Of a stretch of 64,000 nucleotides of DNA, positions 34,514 through 46,344 are shown one piece after another; position 1 is the first letter of the stretch, and each line of letters begins with the position of its first letter. The translations under genes were made by a program, and so were the position numbers. Under the pieces are notes generated by a model. That model had not been told where the DNA came from, searched no databases, and saw only the letters and a program-made list of their open reading frames with translations. The stretch is taken from assembly GCA_964020085.1 (NCBI GenBank), contig OZ026598.1, forward strand, positions 9,731,024-9,795,023, written 5' to 3'. The stretch is from Micromussa lordhowensis. Its lineage: Eukaryota > Cnidaria > Anthozoa > Scleractinia > Lobophylliidae.

Positions 34514-34683
34514 CTGAAGCACAAAAGCAGCACGACTATTTACATTAGTTTGCTCATTCGAGTGTATTCATAGCAACAAAAACAACCTGGCTGTGGTAAT
34601 AATAAAAAATCTGTTAAGAAATTCGCATTGGTTAATACCTGAAAAATTAATATAAGCTTTTGACCCAGCTAAAACTGTCGTGA

Positions 34684-34705
34684 ATTGGCCACCGTAAAAA
34701 GATTC

Positions 34706-34738
<33 letters not shown>

Positions 34739-34851
34739 GGAGCGAATCGATTCGCTCACATTATCAACTTAGTTGATAAAACCAAATTATCTTGTAATGC
34801 TCCCCACCGACGCAGCACCACAGTCAGTTCTTTAAAAACTTACCCCCTTTG
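34684..34851 (-). mobile_element. 168-bp Penelope-type insertion with 12-bp target duplication
   Basis: AAACTGTCGTGA occurs on both sides (34672-34683 and 34852-34863). The uninterrupted paralogous site at 32766-32789 has only one copy, so the insertion is exactly bounded. Inside, 34712-34740 carries the hammerhead-like motif seen at 5087-5115, here with a further change (GAAA to AAAA). It also has CTTAGTTGATAAAACCAAAT and a GACGCAGCACCACAG tail. Confidence 0.85.
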
Positions 34852-34937
34852 AAACTGTCGTGACTTTCGCAGCGCAGTCAGTGTAACTCTGTCTGCTGAC
34901 CGGTTGATAAACATCGATGTGTTGTTTTGAGACTTAC

Positions 34938-35080
34938 CTTTCGGTGTTCGTCAGGTTTTCCGCAATGCCGATTTTTTAATCTCCTAACCTCAACGCAGTT
35001 CAAAGAGTTTAGTTTTGTGCAAGTTGTGTTTCGATCTGAGAGCAGCTTCTGACGTGATTTCGCGTGCTGTGCGTCACATG
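34938..35080 (-). other. probable 5' noncoding exon, locus B copy
   Basis: Ends at the donor CACCGAAAG|GTAAGTCTC. It parallels 32856-33010 along its length and has no usable start codon, the only ATG being followed at once by TGA. Confidence 0.45.
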
Positions 35081-36458
35081 AACTATGACATCATCGTTTA
35101 TTTTGAGTATTATGGTTGGTTGCAGCAGTACCGTAAGGAATTCGATTCTTCTCGCTTCGGTCTGCTTTGTCGAGTTCTAAATCTCCACGATATTACCAGC
35201 ACAACTAGAGCGTAAGCAAGAAATATGTAAATTCATTTGTTATGAGCGTAGGATAAAGAGAAACCTGAGCTAAACCTAGAAACCTGATGTCACAGAAGCT
35301 CAGTAACGACGCATCAGCACTGGCTGGAGTACTGAACCGCAGGCAGCCCAACTCAAGCTGTGAGCGATGCGTACATTACGTCATTACAAGATTATAAGAC
35401 TTTGTATGGGAATATTTACGGGCGGTTTTAGGAGGTACTTATACTAGAAAGCTCCTATTACATTGTGTAAATCTCACTTCTACAGTGTATTGCTTCTTGT
35501 CTGTTCGCTTTTCCTGCTGATTTGAAGCAATTTTGGATTTGAAGAGAGTAATCGCTTCCTTGGTTTCCTATTTCTAAGAGAAAGTATTTCTCTTTAGGTA
35601 GCCTAGGAAGCGATAATACTAGGTTTTAATTCAAATTTTCTAACGAATATCCCCGACCTCAGTTTTGACATGGGAGTTCTATGCATTCCTTAGCATATAC
35701 GTCATGAGAGGCCCAGCCAGTAGTAACTGAGTTTAGTTTCCTTTTGTTATCTCAAGGATCAGAAGTTAGTAAGGTTTATAAACGGTGTTGTTTCAATGAT
35801 TATTAGATAATTCTCGCAGCCACGTGCACGAGTGTAGTCGCGTTGGTTCGCTCTGACACGAGCACGAAGAGTACGAATAACTTTTTAATCTATGATTACT
35901 TACTTGATATAACAAATATTTTTGTTCATTTTCTGTGATTTGAAGGATTATAACGAGAGTAAAAGGTGAGATCAGCCTGTTATTTCAACGATTCTGGGGA
36001 GACGTATTTTTTATTTAAAGTTGTACAGTTCATTACATAATAAACGTGAATTTCAAGGCGGGGGCAGATGTAGTGAGAACTATTACAAGTTTTCGAGCGG
36101 AACGGGTTTGGACAATTCAAATTGTCAAAAAAAGAGAAGGCTCCGTCACCATAAATGTCTTGAATCCTTTCTGTCAAGAAAGAAAGTGAAAATAGCTTAA
36201 TCCCCCTCCCTCGCCTCCCCACCCCAAACAAAGAAAATACTTGTGCAACCAAAATGAGTAATGTTGTTTTATTGACAGGGACACAAACGTTCTCTTACAT
36301 GAAGGCATTAATTTAAGTATATTTTTAAACTCGAATGTGTGTACATGGTGTGTATTTCACGATAAGATAAGGTAAGAACTTAATGTGTCGAGGTCGCTAG
36401 CATCATACAATTTACACTAATTGGGGACACCTAATAACTACAATCAAGTGTCTAACAA
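35081..36458. other. intergenic, nothing recognised
   Basis: A minus-strand 90-codon frame at 35980-36252 has no domain. No repeat structure was noticed apart from short inverted CTAGGAAGCGAT / ATCGCTTCCTTGG near 35550-35615. Confidence 0.4.
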
Positions 36459-36462
36459 TTAA

Positions 36463-36870
36463 GGCGGGGGTAAACATGAATAGGCGTGAAATGTGAATGA
36501 TATAAAAAAGGAAATTGTTAGGATTAAGATGGGTTGGAAACACTACCAGACAATTGACCCCCGCAATAGAGAGCCCCTGGTTGCTAGGGGACTGTTTGGT
36601 ATCCGTCTACTAATTCTTCACGTCAAATTTCAATTTTCCAAATCCATCAAATCTTCAAAATTTCACATTTTCCTCAATTTAACCTATCCTTTGAGAAAAA
36701 ATATCTCTTTCCCAAAATGCCCAAAAATCACCCAAAAATTTACACAAAACCGCCGAACAGTGGTTAATGAGATAAGCAGAGAGATTTAGTGTTGCTTGAA
36801 ATGTGACTGAGATATAGGCAGAAAGGCCGTGTTAAGCGACGTCAAAACAGCCTTCACGTGTACCCCCGTC
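36463..36870 (+). mobile_element. TTAA-flanked MITE, copy 1
   Basis: The termini are GGCGGGGGTAAACATGAA on the left and TTCACGTGTACCCCCGTC on the right, flanked by TTAA (36459-36462 and 36871-36874). It is homologous, in inverse orientation, to 61400-61737 over most of its length and carries about 80 bp absent from that copy (36541-36620). Confidence 0.85.
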
Positions 36871-36874
36871 TTAA

Positions 36875-37682
36875 TAACATATGAAATGTATGTATATGTG
36901 TAATTGAAAGTATGCATATGAGTCATGCAATAAGATCAATTGTTAGTCGTTACATAAAAAAACAGTCTTTTCAAGTACTGTCCAGCAGGCTTGTGAAATT
37001 ATCCAATTTGATGCGCTTTTTACAAGTGTCCAATGATTCAGACGATCGAATAGATTTGTCTCGAGTTTGGACCAAATGCCTAAATCAGGCTATGTTTGCC
37101 ATAAGCAACGGTCCGGGTAAATCTAGGTATGGTGAAATCAGGATTTCTAAGATGATACTGAGAATTGGTAACACAAGAAAGAGGTTTTCTCGAATGGAGT
37201 CAGCCTGGCTCTTAAAATAGGAATGCAGAGTCAAATTTTCCTTGGCTCGACCCGAAATGTCAAAAAAACACAGTTCTGATTTCTTTACGGAGTCAAGTAG
37301 CAAAGGAATAGCATTCATGTTACGCAATATGTTCCAGTTTACATTTTTTCCTTCTTAAATAACAGTAAGATTTTCAACTCATTGAGAGCTACTTACAAAT
37401 TGATTTTTGAGAGTTTCCAACACCATAAAAACAGTGCAATAAATTTATATAGCGACAAAATCTAAAAGTTCATTGCCGCTTCACTACAATCATCAGTTGC
37501 CGTTTAGAGAAAGGAAGAATTTTCCACGGTTTAGTTAAAAACACATAATTGTACAGTGTATTTACAAATTTTCAACACGTAAATTTACATTCTGCTCTAA
37601 AGTTGCCACTTTCAATTGAATTCTGAGGCACAAGAGGATTACAATCATCATAATTTCAGGATTGACTGGTAGGATCTCGCTG
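36875..37682. other. intergenic, nothing recognised
   Basis: A plus-strand open frame (36912-37220) and a minus-strand one (37085-37327) overlap. Neither shows a domain or splice context. Confidence 0.35.
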
Positions 37683-37808
37683 TTACTTTTTGGATAGTTT
37701 GCTCTTCTCAATCTTTGCGTCAAAGGCCTCCATCAACATTTTCCATCCCTCTGTTTTCTTGAGTTCCTCCACGGTAATCCCTTCTTCTTCTTCACTTGAT
37801 TCTGTTTC
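37683..37808 (-). pseudogene. orphan terminal exon, paralog of the 53.1-kb gene
   Basis: The acceptor TTTTTAACATCAG precedes 41 codons and TAA. The exon has exactly the same length (126 nt) as 53074-53199 and shares ESSEEEEG, TEGWKMLMEA (TKGWKLLMEA there), and a K-rich end. The frame is intact. No companion exons were found upstream, where a foldback element now lies, so it is either a fragment or the end of an unrecognised gene. Confidence 0.6.
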
Positions 37809-38279
37809 CTGATGTTAAAAAATTGTGTTACAGTGAACCAAACACTTCAACCAGGCCAGTGTAATGCTACCTAACCAAGAGAATTTATAATTTATGTATA
37901 ATGTAAGATATTTTTCGAGCCGCAGCAACGCGCGAATATGTCATGTCCAATTTTGACTGAAGTTTATAGGGGAATCCTTGTTTACAATGTTTGCCTCATT
38001 AGCATAAGCAATTCAGTTTCTGATGGCGCTACAAATGGTCGTAGTACGATTAACTCTGCCAGTGAATATGGGCCTGATGTATTGAATACTTTTTGTGCAA
38101 CACGGGTTTAAAAACTCAAAATTTAACAAAGAATGTATGAGCTCATTAGCGCTTTTTTGCCACCCAGAAATTTTGCAGTTTTTGAAAGACAATTTCTCCT
38201 TGAATATTACACCCAAAGAGCTAAAAATTTCACCATGTACTAAGTTTCACTGAGGTCTTTAGCTGCCTGAAGTCAATTC

Positions 38280-38801
38280 ATATTACTCTTCCCAGTAGAC
38301 CGCGACACCTATGAATTGTTTGCCGCCTTCCAGAGTTTGACGCCGCGAGTATGTTTCAAATCATTCACGTGGTACATTGAAATGCACCACGTGAGGGCAT
38401 TTTTTTCTGTGTGGCGTCATAACTTTATTGTACTGCGTGATGTTCATTCACAACATGTTTATCTTGAAGAGCAAAGCTTACCAGGCGTTTTGCGTCTAAG
38501 AAAACCACTCTGAATTTGTCCTGATCATATTTTATCTTCAGCTGATAAACAGCGGCCGTGCTGACAGTTCTATGGTAGACAAAAACCATGGTAAGTTTTC
38601 CTCTTGAAGATAAACATGTTGTGAATGAACATCACGCAGTACGAAAAAGTCATGACGCGACACACAACAAAAAATGGCCTCACGTGGTGCATTTCAATGT
38701 ACCACGTGATTGGTTTGAAACAAACTCGCGGCATCAAAAACGTTGCTCTGAAGGCGGCAAAAAAATTCGTGGGTGTCGCGGTCTACTGGGAAGAGTAATA
38801 T
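38280..38801. mobile_element. foldback element with about 210-bp arms
   Basis: Begins TATTACTCTTCCCAGTAGAC and ends GTCTACTGGGAAGAGTAATA. The arms also share the inverted CACGTGGTACATTGAAATGC and CAACATGTTTATCTTGAAGA. The unpaired centre is about 38497-38587. No coding capacity. Confidence 0.85.
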
Positions 38802-38837
38802 CTGACATGTTTACTTCTATACGCAAAGCCGTATGCA

Positions 38838-38869
<32 letters not shown>

Positions 38870-39518
38870 TGGCAAAACGTGGGAAGCCATTCATCTGAAA
38901 ATGTGTTCCACCTACAGGTTCATTTTCATGCAAATCAAACTCATATGAAAGGTTTTACACGAGAACTCGTTTTGAAACAAAGGCACGAGCAACTCGGACA
39001 TGGCCTATTCAAATAACAAGGCAGTTATTACCTAAACAATTTTTTTTATAGGCATAGCAACTGAAAGACACTTTTTCATTTTACACTGAATATTGCACTT
39101 TCAGAACACCAAAATTATACTTTTGTTTTCGTCTCCTAAGCCCTGTCGCCATGTTAGAGTTTTAATGCATCTCAATTGGCTTTCAAATTGAATACATTCT
39201 AATTTGGTGCGATAACAGTATATTCAGCTGCATAATGCATTTTTCTTTTCCTGTTTCCCAGGTTAAATTTAACATTATAAACATAGCAATGTTTAGCATG
39301 GGTAATCAAATAGTGACCAGTGAAATAATTTCACTCGCGCTTTGTCCAAAATTCTAACGTTTTTCGATTCCGAGCTTTTAGGCGAGGGAAAGAAGGAGTT
39401 ACGTTAGAGTGACTGACAAAGAGGTGCATTGTCTTATCATTGTGAGTTGATTAATAATCTTTGGTTGTAAGACCTGCTTTTAAGCAGATCTTAAAAGCTT
39501 AGAAAAAGTCTGCGTCAG

Positions 39519-39650
39519 GCCAAGTTGACCCGGTTTCTGTAGTATGAAGCAACAAGGATTATTACTGCCCCTGGTTCGGATGCTAGTCCATCGCAGAGTT
39601 ATCCCCCCCCCTCCCTACAGCATTAAATTCGCCGGTACCACACCTAATAT
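39519..39650 (-). mobile_element. SINE 3' half
   Basis: Read on minus it gives GGTACCGGCG, CTGCGATGGACTAGCATCC and CTACAGAAACCGGG, in the order seen in the SINE at 26873-27155. The tRNA part is absent. Confidence 0.7.
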
Positions 39651-39899
39651 TCCTTGCTCAAGTTATGTTGGATTACATTGCAATCGTCTAACTTTCGGTC
39701 ATTGTATTTTCTGCCGGTTTCATGGGATCCCCAGTGATCAAATGTGGAATGAATCAATGTTTGAAATCTGTGTTTTAACAAAGCCTTTCTCCGATGCGGC
39801 GTTAGTTTTGAGTCAGCATCTTTCTCTGTTCATCCTCGATAAAAAAATAACACAGAAAAGTGAGTATGCAGTGTGCGATATTAACTAATTAACTCTGAT

Positions 39900-40190
39900 T
39901 GCTTAATTTGTGAATGTTTTTAATCAGCTCAATCGGTTTTCATCAGAGTCTACCGGGAACGTAATTAAAAAGTACTCCGCTGCGCTTCGTATTTTCAACT
40001 CTTTTCTGGGTGTTTGGAAATGTGGTCAAACACACGGTCTTGGGTGTTTGGTATATTACATGCAAAACCTTAGATTATTAAGCGCACTGTTTTAAGATAT
40101 TTAATGTACGCAGTACGCGATTAGACCGCTTGTGGAACTTGTAATTTTAATTTTCGTGTTGATGGTGAATTTTGAGCGCTGAGTAAAATA
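39900..40190. repeat. segmental duplicate of 45990-46270
   Basis: Both copies share TACTCCGCTGCGC, GTATTTTCAACT, GTGTTTGGAAATGTGG, CACTGTTTTAAGATATT and TTGATGGTGAATTTTGAG in the same order. Neither contains a gene. Confidence 0.75.
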
Positions 40191-40203
40191 AATTTAGCTG
40201 TCG

Positions 40204-41039
40204 AAGCTTGATAAGAAAATAACACATACAACGGTGATGAACATTGTATTCCAATGCATTTTTATAGAACTTGACGTTTCGTATGCTAGTCAACATACAT
40301 TTTCAAAAGTGACCGTTACAATATTTGAAACCTATATATATATCGTAAAACAATAGAGGTCTGGAACCTAGACTGAGAAAAATATCTGCAGCAGTACGTG
40401 TTTTGACATAATGAGGAGTAATAGTTAAAACAGCAACAACTTCTCACTACTAATATTGACATTAAGGGAAGGCTTTAGCTCTTGAATGAACAGAGTCTCT
40501 TTAATTTTGCAATGAACGTCAGTTTTTACGGACGCTAAAATGTCAAAGTGATCCCATTTAATGTCGTGACCAGTGGTTTTTACATGATCAGCAATGGCTG
40601 ATGAATGGTCACTTTTCGCGAGGGCTTTGAAATGTTCTGTTTTTCTATCATGGAGTCTTCGTTTTGTTTTGCCAATGTAGAATTCATCACAGTTCCAGCA
40701 ACCAGCTTTATAGATGACTTTGGACCTCTGAGATCGGTTCAAGCGATCTTTGTATGGAAAAAAGGATTTGATGCGGCGTGTGTTTTGGAAAATGATCTTG
40801 AGATTGACGAAAGAGTACAAATTGTATACGCAGGATTTCAGACGTTTCGTGATCTGGTTACTGTGAAAACCTAAGTAGGGTAACACGATTAAGATATCTA
40901 TATAAGTTTCAAATATTGTAACGGTCACTTTTGAAAATGTATGTTGACTAGCATACGAAACGTCAAGTTCTATAAAAATGCATTGGAATACAATGTTCAT
41001 CACCGCTGTATGTGTTATTTTCTTAAATGTAGCTGGCAT
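40204..41039 (-). mobile_element. Penelope-like element fragment with GIY-YIG endonuclease
   Basis: The minus-strand frame 41039-40425 (204 codons) reads LPYLGFHSNQITKRLKS, then VIYKAGCWNCDEFYIGKTKR, RKTEHFKAL, SSAIADHVKTTGHDI and LNVNIS at the end. This is the Penelope-like C-terminal end with a Cys-pair and GIY-YIG nuclease that nicks target DNA. Inverted repeats of about 125 bp (40204-40336 and 40905-41028) bracket it, as in Penelope terminal repeats. The reverse transcriptase is missing, so the copy is 5' truncated. Confidence 0.85.
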
Positions 41040-42198
41040 AATATTTTACAGCCTGTTAGTCGAGGTAACCATACGGTTTAGAGCGCAATTTAGAATTAAT
41101 TTGCACGAGTGAGTTTTTCGAAAAGTTGAAATTGCACGAGCCGCAAAAAAAACCGTATGATTACTTATTGCGGGCGACCAGCGGAGCCCGCAATCCTAAT
41201 CTCAACATTGGTTTCAAACGCATGCGCGGCAGTTATATAGCCTTGCAGTGACTCGAATTTAGCAAAAAAAATCGTCCTTCCAAATATTAGTCCTTAGGGA
41301 CACTAAGAACCAATGAAATGAAAGGACGTAATTTTAGCACAGGCGCTTTGACCAGGCGAGACAAACACGAAGCAGCAGTAATTTGAGCACAGACGTTCTG
41401 ACCGCTAGAAACCAACACCAAGCAGAAGACAATTCTCACCAAAGCATAGCTGTTTCACCTTTCATAGTCAATGATCTTTAATGTAGTTGAAGGGTCAAAT
41501 AATATGTAAATTTCGCCTTCTTGAAGCTAAGAATGTCAAGAATCACGTGCAGTTCATGCAGAAGTGGCGGTCCATAAATTGGAATGCACAAAACACAATT
41601 TTATCACGTGGACGACGTCTATTTCGTCGAAGAATCACGTACAGCTCATGCATAGCTGGCGCGCCGTCCAATCAAAATCGAGCGTGTGAACTTGTGATCG
41701 GAACCAGGGCGGAAAAAGGCCTATAAGCGCCCTGTCGGAACGTTTCCTGTCCGTGTCTGTTGTTGTCGGGTTACATCAAATGACCTTGACTAAATCAATA
41801 TGTCCATTTTATAATCAACAGTGTTTTTATTTACAACGTGGAAAAATAACCATTTTGTCAAACCCAACACAAAATAGAACTAGTGTATAATCAAACTGGT
41901 GTTACTGTTTCACAAGGTCAGTAATTAACCACTCTTAGGTCCCTTTGTCTCGTTTTAGGGAAAACAATCACCCACACTATGCAACCCTTTATTGCCCTGC
42001 AAATATAAATGCCCAAAATGAAAAAAGAACACAACGCCACTGTTTTACAATGAATTCGTTAACCTCAGTGAAACAAATCATGCATAGCCCTCGCCCGCAC
42101 TTCCTAACCTGTGGTTATTACTAGTTAATAATATAAACATGAAAAAATTAAAGTGGAGGAAGTACCGGAAGATCTCATTGAAAATCTTATCTTTATCG
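41040..42198. other. intergenic, nothing recognised
   Basis: Contains CACGTGCAGTTCATGC / CACGTACAGCTCATGC direct near-repeats at about 41540-41655 and no recognisable gene. Confidence 0.35.
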
Positions 42199-42252
42199 GA
42201 TAAGGACGATAAAGGACGATAAACCGTAGGATAAGGACGATAAACCGTAGGC
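42199..42252. repeat. short tandem repeat of GGATAAGGACGATAAACCGTA
   Basis: Two full units of 21-22 bp plus part units of GATAAGGAC. Confidence 0.7.
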
Positions 42253-42433
42253 CCCGTCTCACAGTACTGGGAACGGGGACGTTACCGACCCCACACACAG
42301 TTCGAAAAGAGTAGGGGACGTTGTCCCCGGTGTGATAGTTTATCCCTTATTCTGTTTTTGGGGCACCTGTGTATTCTACTATTCTCTCTAATAAGATTGT
42401 GAACTGCGTGGCTGCAATTTGCGCCTAAATAAT

Positions 42434-42471
<38 letters not shown>

Positions 42472-42510
42472 TTTGAGTGTCAGGATAAAGCGCTATATAA
42501 ATGCCGTGTT

Positions 42511-42546
42511 CATTTATTTTATTTATTTATTTATTTATTTATTTAT
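42511..42546. repeat. (ATTT)n microsatellite
   Basis: Follows AAAGCGCTATATAAATGCC, a motif common just before the simple-repeat tail of retroposons, so it may mark the 3' end of an unnamed SINE or LINE. Confidence 0.8.
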
Positions 42547-42846
42547 TGCAGACAGGAAGCGAGCATTGATGCGGGTTTGACACTTTATTCACTCATTGGC
42601 TTATGACGATCAGCTGATAATGCCGCGAACTCAAAGCGGCTCGTTAAAACATTTGCACGTGGAATCGTGGAAGAACGTTTTCAAGAAGATTTACAAGAAA
42701 TTTGTAAAGAATCTCAAGCCAAAATAAGGCAAAAGTATTTCAAAAAACTCATCGTTTAATCGGAGTCCGCATCGCTCTCGATTATATGGACACGATGACG
42801 CTTAATAGGCTTCACACTTGGAATGGCTGGTCTTGAAGACGTTGAA

Positions 42847-43250
42847 TCCCGGGGGGGGGAGGGTACTCCCAGAAAAATTGACTGGGGGTGTGCAGCCCAC
42901 TTCCCAAAATCCTTACCCTATTTATGACCAAAGTGTGCGATTTTTCCTACCCTATTTATGACTTGACCAGAAATTTGATATGCTATTTATGACCGTTGCG
43001 GCTGGCACAGTTGTCCTAAACATAATTTATGAAGGGCTTTGGCTGATCATCGATACTGATAAAAAGGTAGCTTCTTCTAAAATAAACATACCCAGCTCAA
43101 GAGAAGAGTGCAAAAACCATATCCTATTTATGACCAAAATGGCCAAAATCGATGCCCTATTTGCCACAACGGCTGAAGAACCATACCCATTTGGGGCTGC
43201 ACATACCTATATAGCCCATATAAGGGAGTACCCCTCCCCTCCCCGAGCGT
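42847..43250. mobile_element. G-rich-end MITE with GGGTACTCCC termini
   Basis: Left end GGGGGGGGAGGGTACTCCC, right end GGGAGTACCCCTCCCC. TACCCTATTTATGACC-like blocks recur three times inside. Related to 12658-13052. Confidence 0.8.
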
Positions 43251-43380
43251 TGAATGAATGATGGCAGTAGTTGAAAGTGTTCAGCAGATTTTGCTCTTGA
43301 GCCCTCATCCTTGTCGGATTGAACGATATGGAACTTTGTTTTAATCCAAACACTGATGAATTGGGCATCGAAATCGGTTG

Positions 43381-44457
43381 CTATGGCATTCGCGCTCTCG
43401 GTGGTTGAAGAAATTGAGCTGAAGACGCAAGCGGCTTTTGCTGGCCATGAACTTCTCTGGATACTGTCGGTTGTAGATTGAACTTATTCCTCCCTGATAT
43501 GGCATGCGAAAGCTGTCGCTGTTCGTCTTCATTCGCCTCGTCATAAACGTCCAATGACTGGATGTTCTTGTGTCCGGCAACCTTTACAATCCCCGACCGC
43601 TGGTCGTTCGCTTTTGTCAATTTGCTCACAACCGTTTTGCAAGCGCTGTGGTTGGTGAACATTTTGTCGCGCTTTCAAGAATAGTACCTGCCCGGCATAA
43701 TGCTCCTCATTATCTCAGTATTTTGTTTTCCCCCATTGGTTGTACTTTAAACCACACCTTGTCATCTGGCATTCTGTTTGTTTTGATGGAGAGGTAAAAT
43801 GGCCCAGTCGTCGTCAGGTTTTTGAGGTCGGCGACTCACAAACTGAAGAGCCACTGCGCATCTTTCACCGCCAACGTCAAACACTCATGGCTGAGAATCA
43901 CGGAGCTTTGTATGCAAGCCTCCTTGTCTGGTTTTTGGTCTGCCCTTCAGTGAACTGTACAAACTCTACGCCATGGGGTCGTCTTTGCAAAGCTGGAAGT
44001 CATCCACTTTCATGTCGCGATGTTCTTGCCGGTCGCGGAGACTAAAATACTGAGTAAGTAACCACCACTTAGTGTTTACTAATGCCTCTGGGGTTGTCCT
44101 TCCGAACTTGCTCTCCTTCCATAGCACTCCTTCTTCTTCTTTCGTCAAATGTCTTGCTTTGTTGGGGCGCTTTACACGACCGGCCTGTCTCAGTAATTTT
44201 GCTTTTTCCCCCAAGACCTGCTTGGACGAGTGGAAATCCCGGTTTTTTTATGACTGACAATGAATACTGTTTTTCTCTCAAATGTCTGTCGAGGGCAGCA
44301 ATCATGACTCTAAGGCTGTCTGGCTCATAATCCTGGCCGTTTTTTTCTCGAGTAATCTGTTCAGCCGGTTCGTGCTAGCTATGCTCTTTCCTTCATTCGC
44401 ACCACGTCTTCCACACATTCAACCAAAACGACGTATTTTTTCTGGTTTTGATGTTTT
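43381..44457 (-). pseudogene. Crypton-type tyrosine recombinase relic (KIAA1958/ZMYM-like domain)
   Basis: Three minus-strand frames in order give NTSFWLNVWKTWCE, YEPDSLRVMIAALDRHLREK, and KARHLTKEEEGVLWKESKFG. DRQEHRDMKVDDFQ follows, then the C-terminal TNHSACKTVVSKL, GHKNIQSLDVYDEA and QRQLSHAI. These are the conserved blocks of Crypton-derived proteins, whose recombinase His-x-x-Arg and GH motifs lie in the last part. In-frame stops and at least two frameshifts interrupt it. The usual Arg after NHS is Cys here, so even the restored frame lacks a catalytic residue. It is a dead transposon or retired host gene. Confidence 0.8.
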
Positions 44458-44715
44458 TTATCCATTTCGTAGTTCTTCTATTTCATTGTCCATGGCCAGA
44501 GTAAACCTTTCTTCGTTTACATGTAATGAAGCGTCTCACTTTTCGTCATCATTTTACGTGATATCATTGGCTTAGAAAATTTTCTATTGTCTTTCAGCCA
44601 ATCAATATCCAGAATTTGGATGTGTAATTTGTACTGGTTTTCACTGGTTTTACACTTGAACTGCACTGCTCTCAACCAATCAGAATCGAGTAATTTTTTT
44701 ATGAATATTATTAGA

Positions 44716-45790
44716 TGAGATAATTTGAATTCCTTGCGTGTGGTAGTACGAGCTATAGCCCTGCGTGAACTCTTGCAACTTACCTCTTGTGAATTTGTGC
44801 TGTCAACGTTGTATTTTGTGTCCGTACGCGCTAAGACCTAAAATTCAAAGCGAAAAGTTTTAGCCCAGGCTACAACGCTTGATCCCAAATCTTTCAGGTA
44901 TTTTTAACTTTTTACGAGTGGTTTAGAAAAGTTTCGCGAGCGGTTTAAAAGACACTGTAGGTCTGACAGTTTTCATGTTAATCAAGGTTACTAGTCAATC
45001 TGTTTCAACTAAGACTGAGATATCACAGTTACAATCACAAAATCTACTTCAACAGATTAAAAGAAGTAGGAGCACACTAATGCTGAGTTACTGTAGTTCT
45101 TACCGGGCTAATAATCGTCCAATTTTTCCTTGATGGATCGTCCAGGGCTTTCGGTCTTTTTCTCAAGCTATAACGGACACTTATCTCACAACATTCTTCA
45201 GTCCGCTTCAGTTTGCTTTTGGAACGCCGTCTAACGCACTTTGCTTCCATTGTGGAGACCAGATGTGCAAAGGCACTGTACTGCGATGGTAAAATCTTTA
45301 TTCTTGTTTGTCACGTTTGAGCAAACGTATATGATAAGGACGGTGAAACTGAAAGAGAGAAACAATTAACCAAGATTGAAAAGCCCCCATAAATTATTGA
45401 AAAGATTTTTAATCTCAAGACGACATGGCTTCGATCTCCTCATCGCAATTATTAGTAAAAGTTTTCCGTTAGAGAATTCTAATGGAAAGCACGCACTCTT
45501 GCCAAGCTGTGTTTCCATAACTACCCCATAAATTATTGAAAAGATTTTTAATCTCAAGACGACATGGCTTCGATCTCCTCATCGCAATTATTAGGAAAAA
45601 GTTTTCCGTTAGAGAATTTTAATGGAAAGCACGCACTCTTGCCAAGCTGTGTTTCCATAGCTAACCTGAGAAAAACATATGTTGATGATTCTGCAGTATA
45701 AGAAGTGTACATAAAGGTAATTAGAGGCACACTCGTAAGACTAATCTATTGAAGATATCGTTTGTTAACTGCAATTGTGACTGAGTTTTT
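44716..45790. repeat. duplicated upstream flank of the CxxC/CAExC gene 1 (outer copy)
   Basis: Matches 47448-48411 in blocks, from ATAATTTGAATTCCTTGCGT through AAAGCGAAAAGTTTTAGCCC to TTTGTTAACTGCAATTG. Homology stops just where the coding ATG of gene 1 would be. The copy therefore contains flank without gene. Confidence 0.75.
45385..45662. repeat. 139-bp direct tandem duplication
   Basis: The unit starts CCCCATAAATTATTGAAAAG and ends CCAAGCTGTGTTTCCATA. Two copies differ at few positions. An inverted, more diverged relative is at about 48150-48255. Confidence 0.9.
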
Positions 45791-45989
45791 TTCTTGCGAG
45801 AGTCGCTACTTTTGGAAATTTACGGTATGTTTTTAGCTAAACCGCAAAAAAATTATTCCTTTCTCTAAACGACAGAGCTGGCCAAAAAGAAACCAGCGAT
45901 GTTAATAACATTTCTGCAAGACGTTATTACCTGTAGGCTCCAAAATTACTTTAACACCATCCAGACCCCAAATGGTTCAAAAACAGAAT

Positions 45990-46270
45990 TGTGATACGCT
46001 ATAATCTCGAATACTCACAAGAATATTTTCTGCTTAAAATCATAGAAAAAAAAGGATATTCAAACTCGGTGTGTCAATGGTACTCCGCTGCGCGTCGTAT
46101 TTTCAACTATCTTCTCGGTGTTTGGAAATGTGGGTGTTTGATATATTACATACAAACCCTTATAAATTATTTAGTACACTGTTTTAAGATATTCAACGCA
46201 CGCACTATGTGATTCGAGAGCTTGTGGAGTAATTTTAATTTTCGTATTGATGGTGAATTTTGAGTGACAA
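45990..46270. repeat. segmental duplicate of 39900-40190
   Basis: Second copy of the block described at 39900-40190, with a deletion after GTGTTTGGAAATGTGG. Confidence 0.75.
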
Positions 46271-46344
46271 GTGATTTAAATTTAGAGATGACATAATATT
46301 TTTTTCGGATTAGAAGAGTGTTCGCTAAAGCACTTTATAAGAAA

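Noticed and set aside
36912..37327. Overlapping frames of 102 and 80 codons
   Set aside because: They lie on opposite strands of the same DNA, without motifs or splice sites.
43966..44305. Separate small genes in the 43-44 kb region
   Set aside because: They are frameshifted pieces of one Crypton-type relic.
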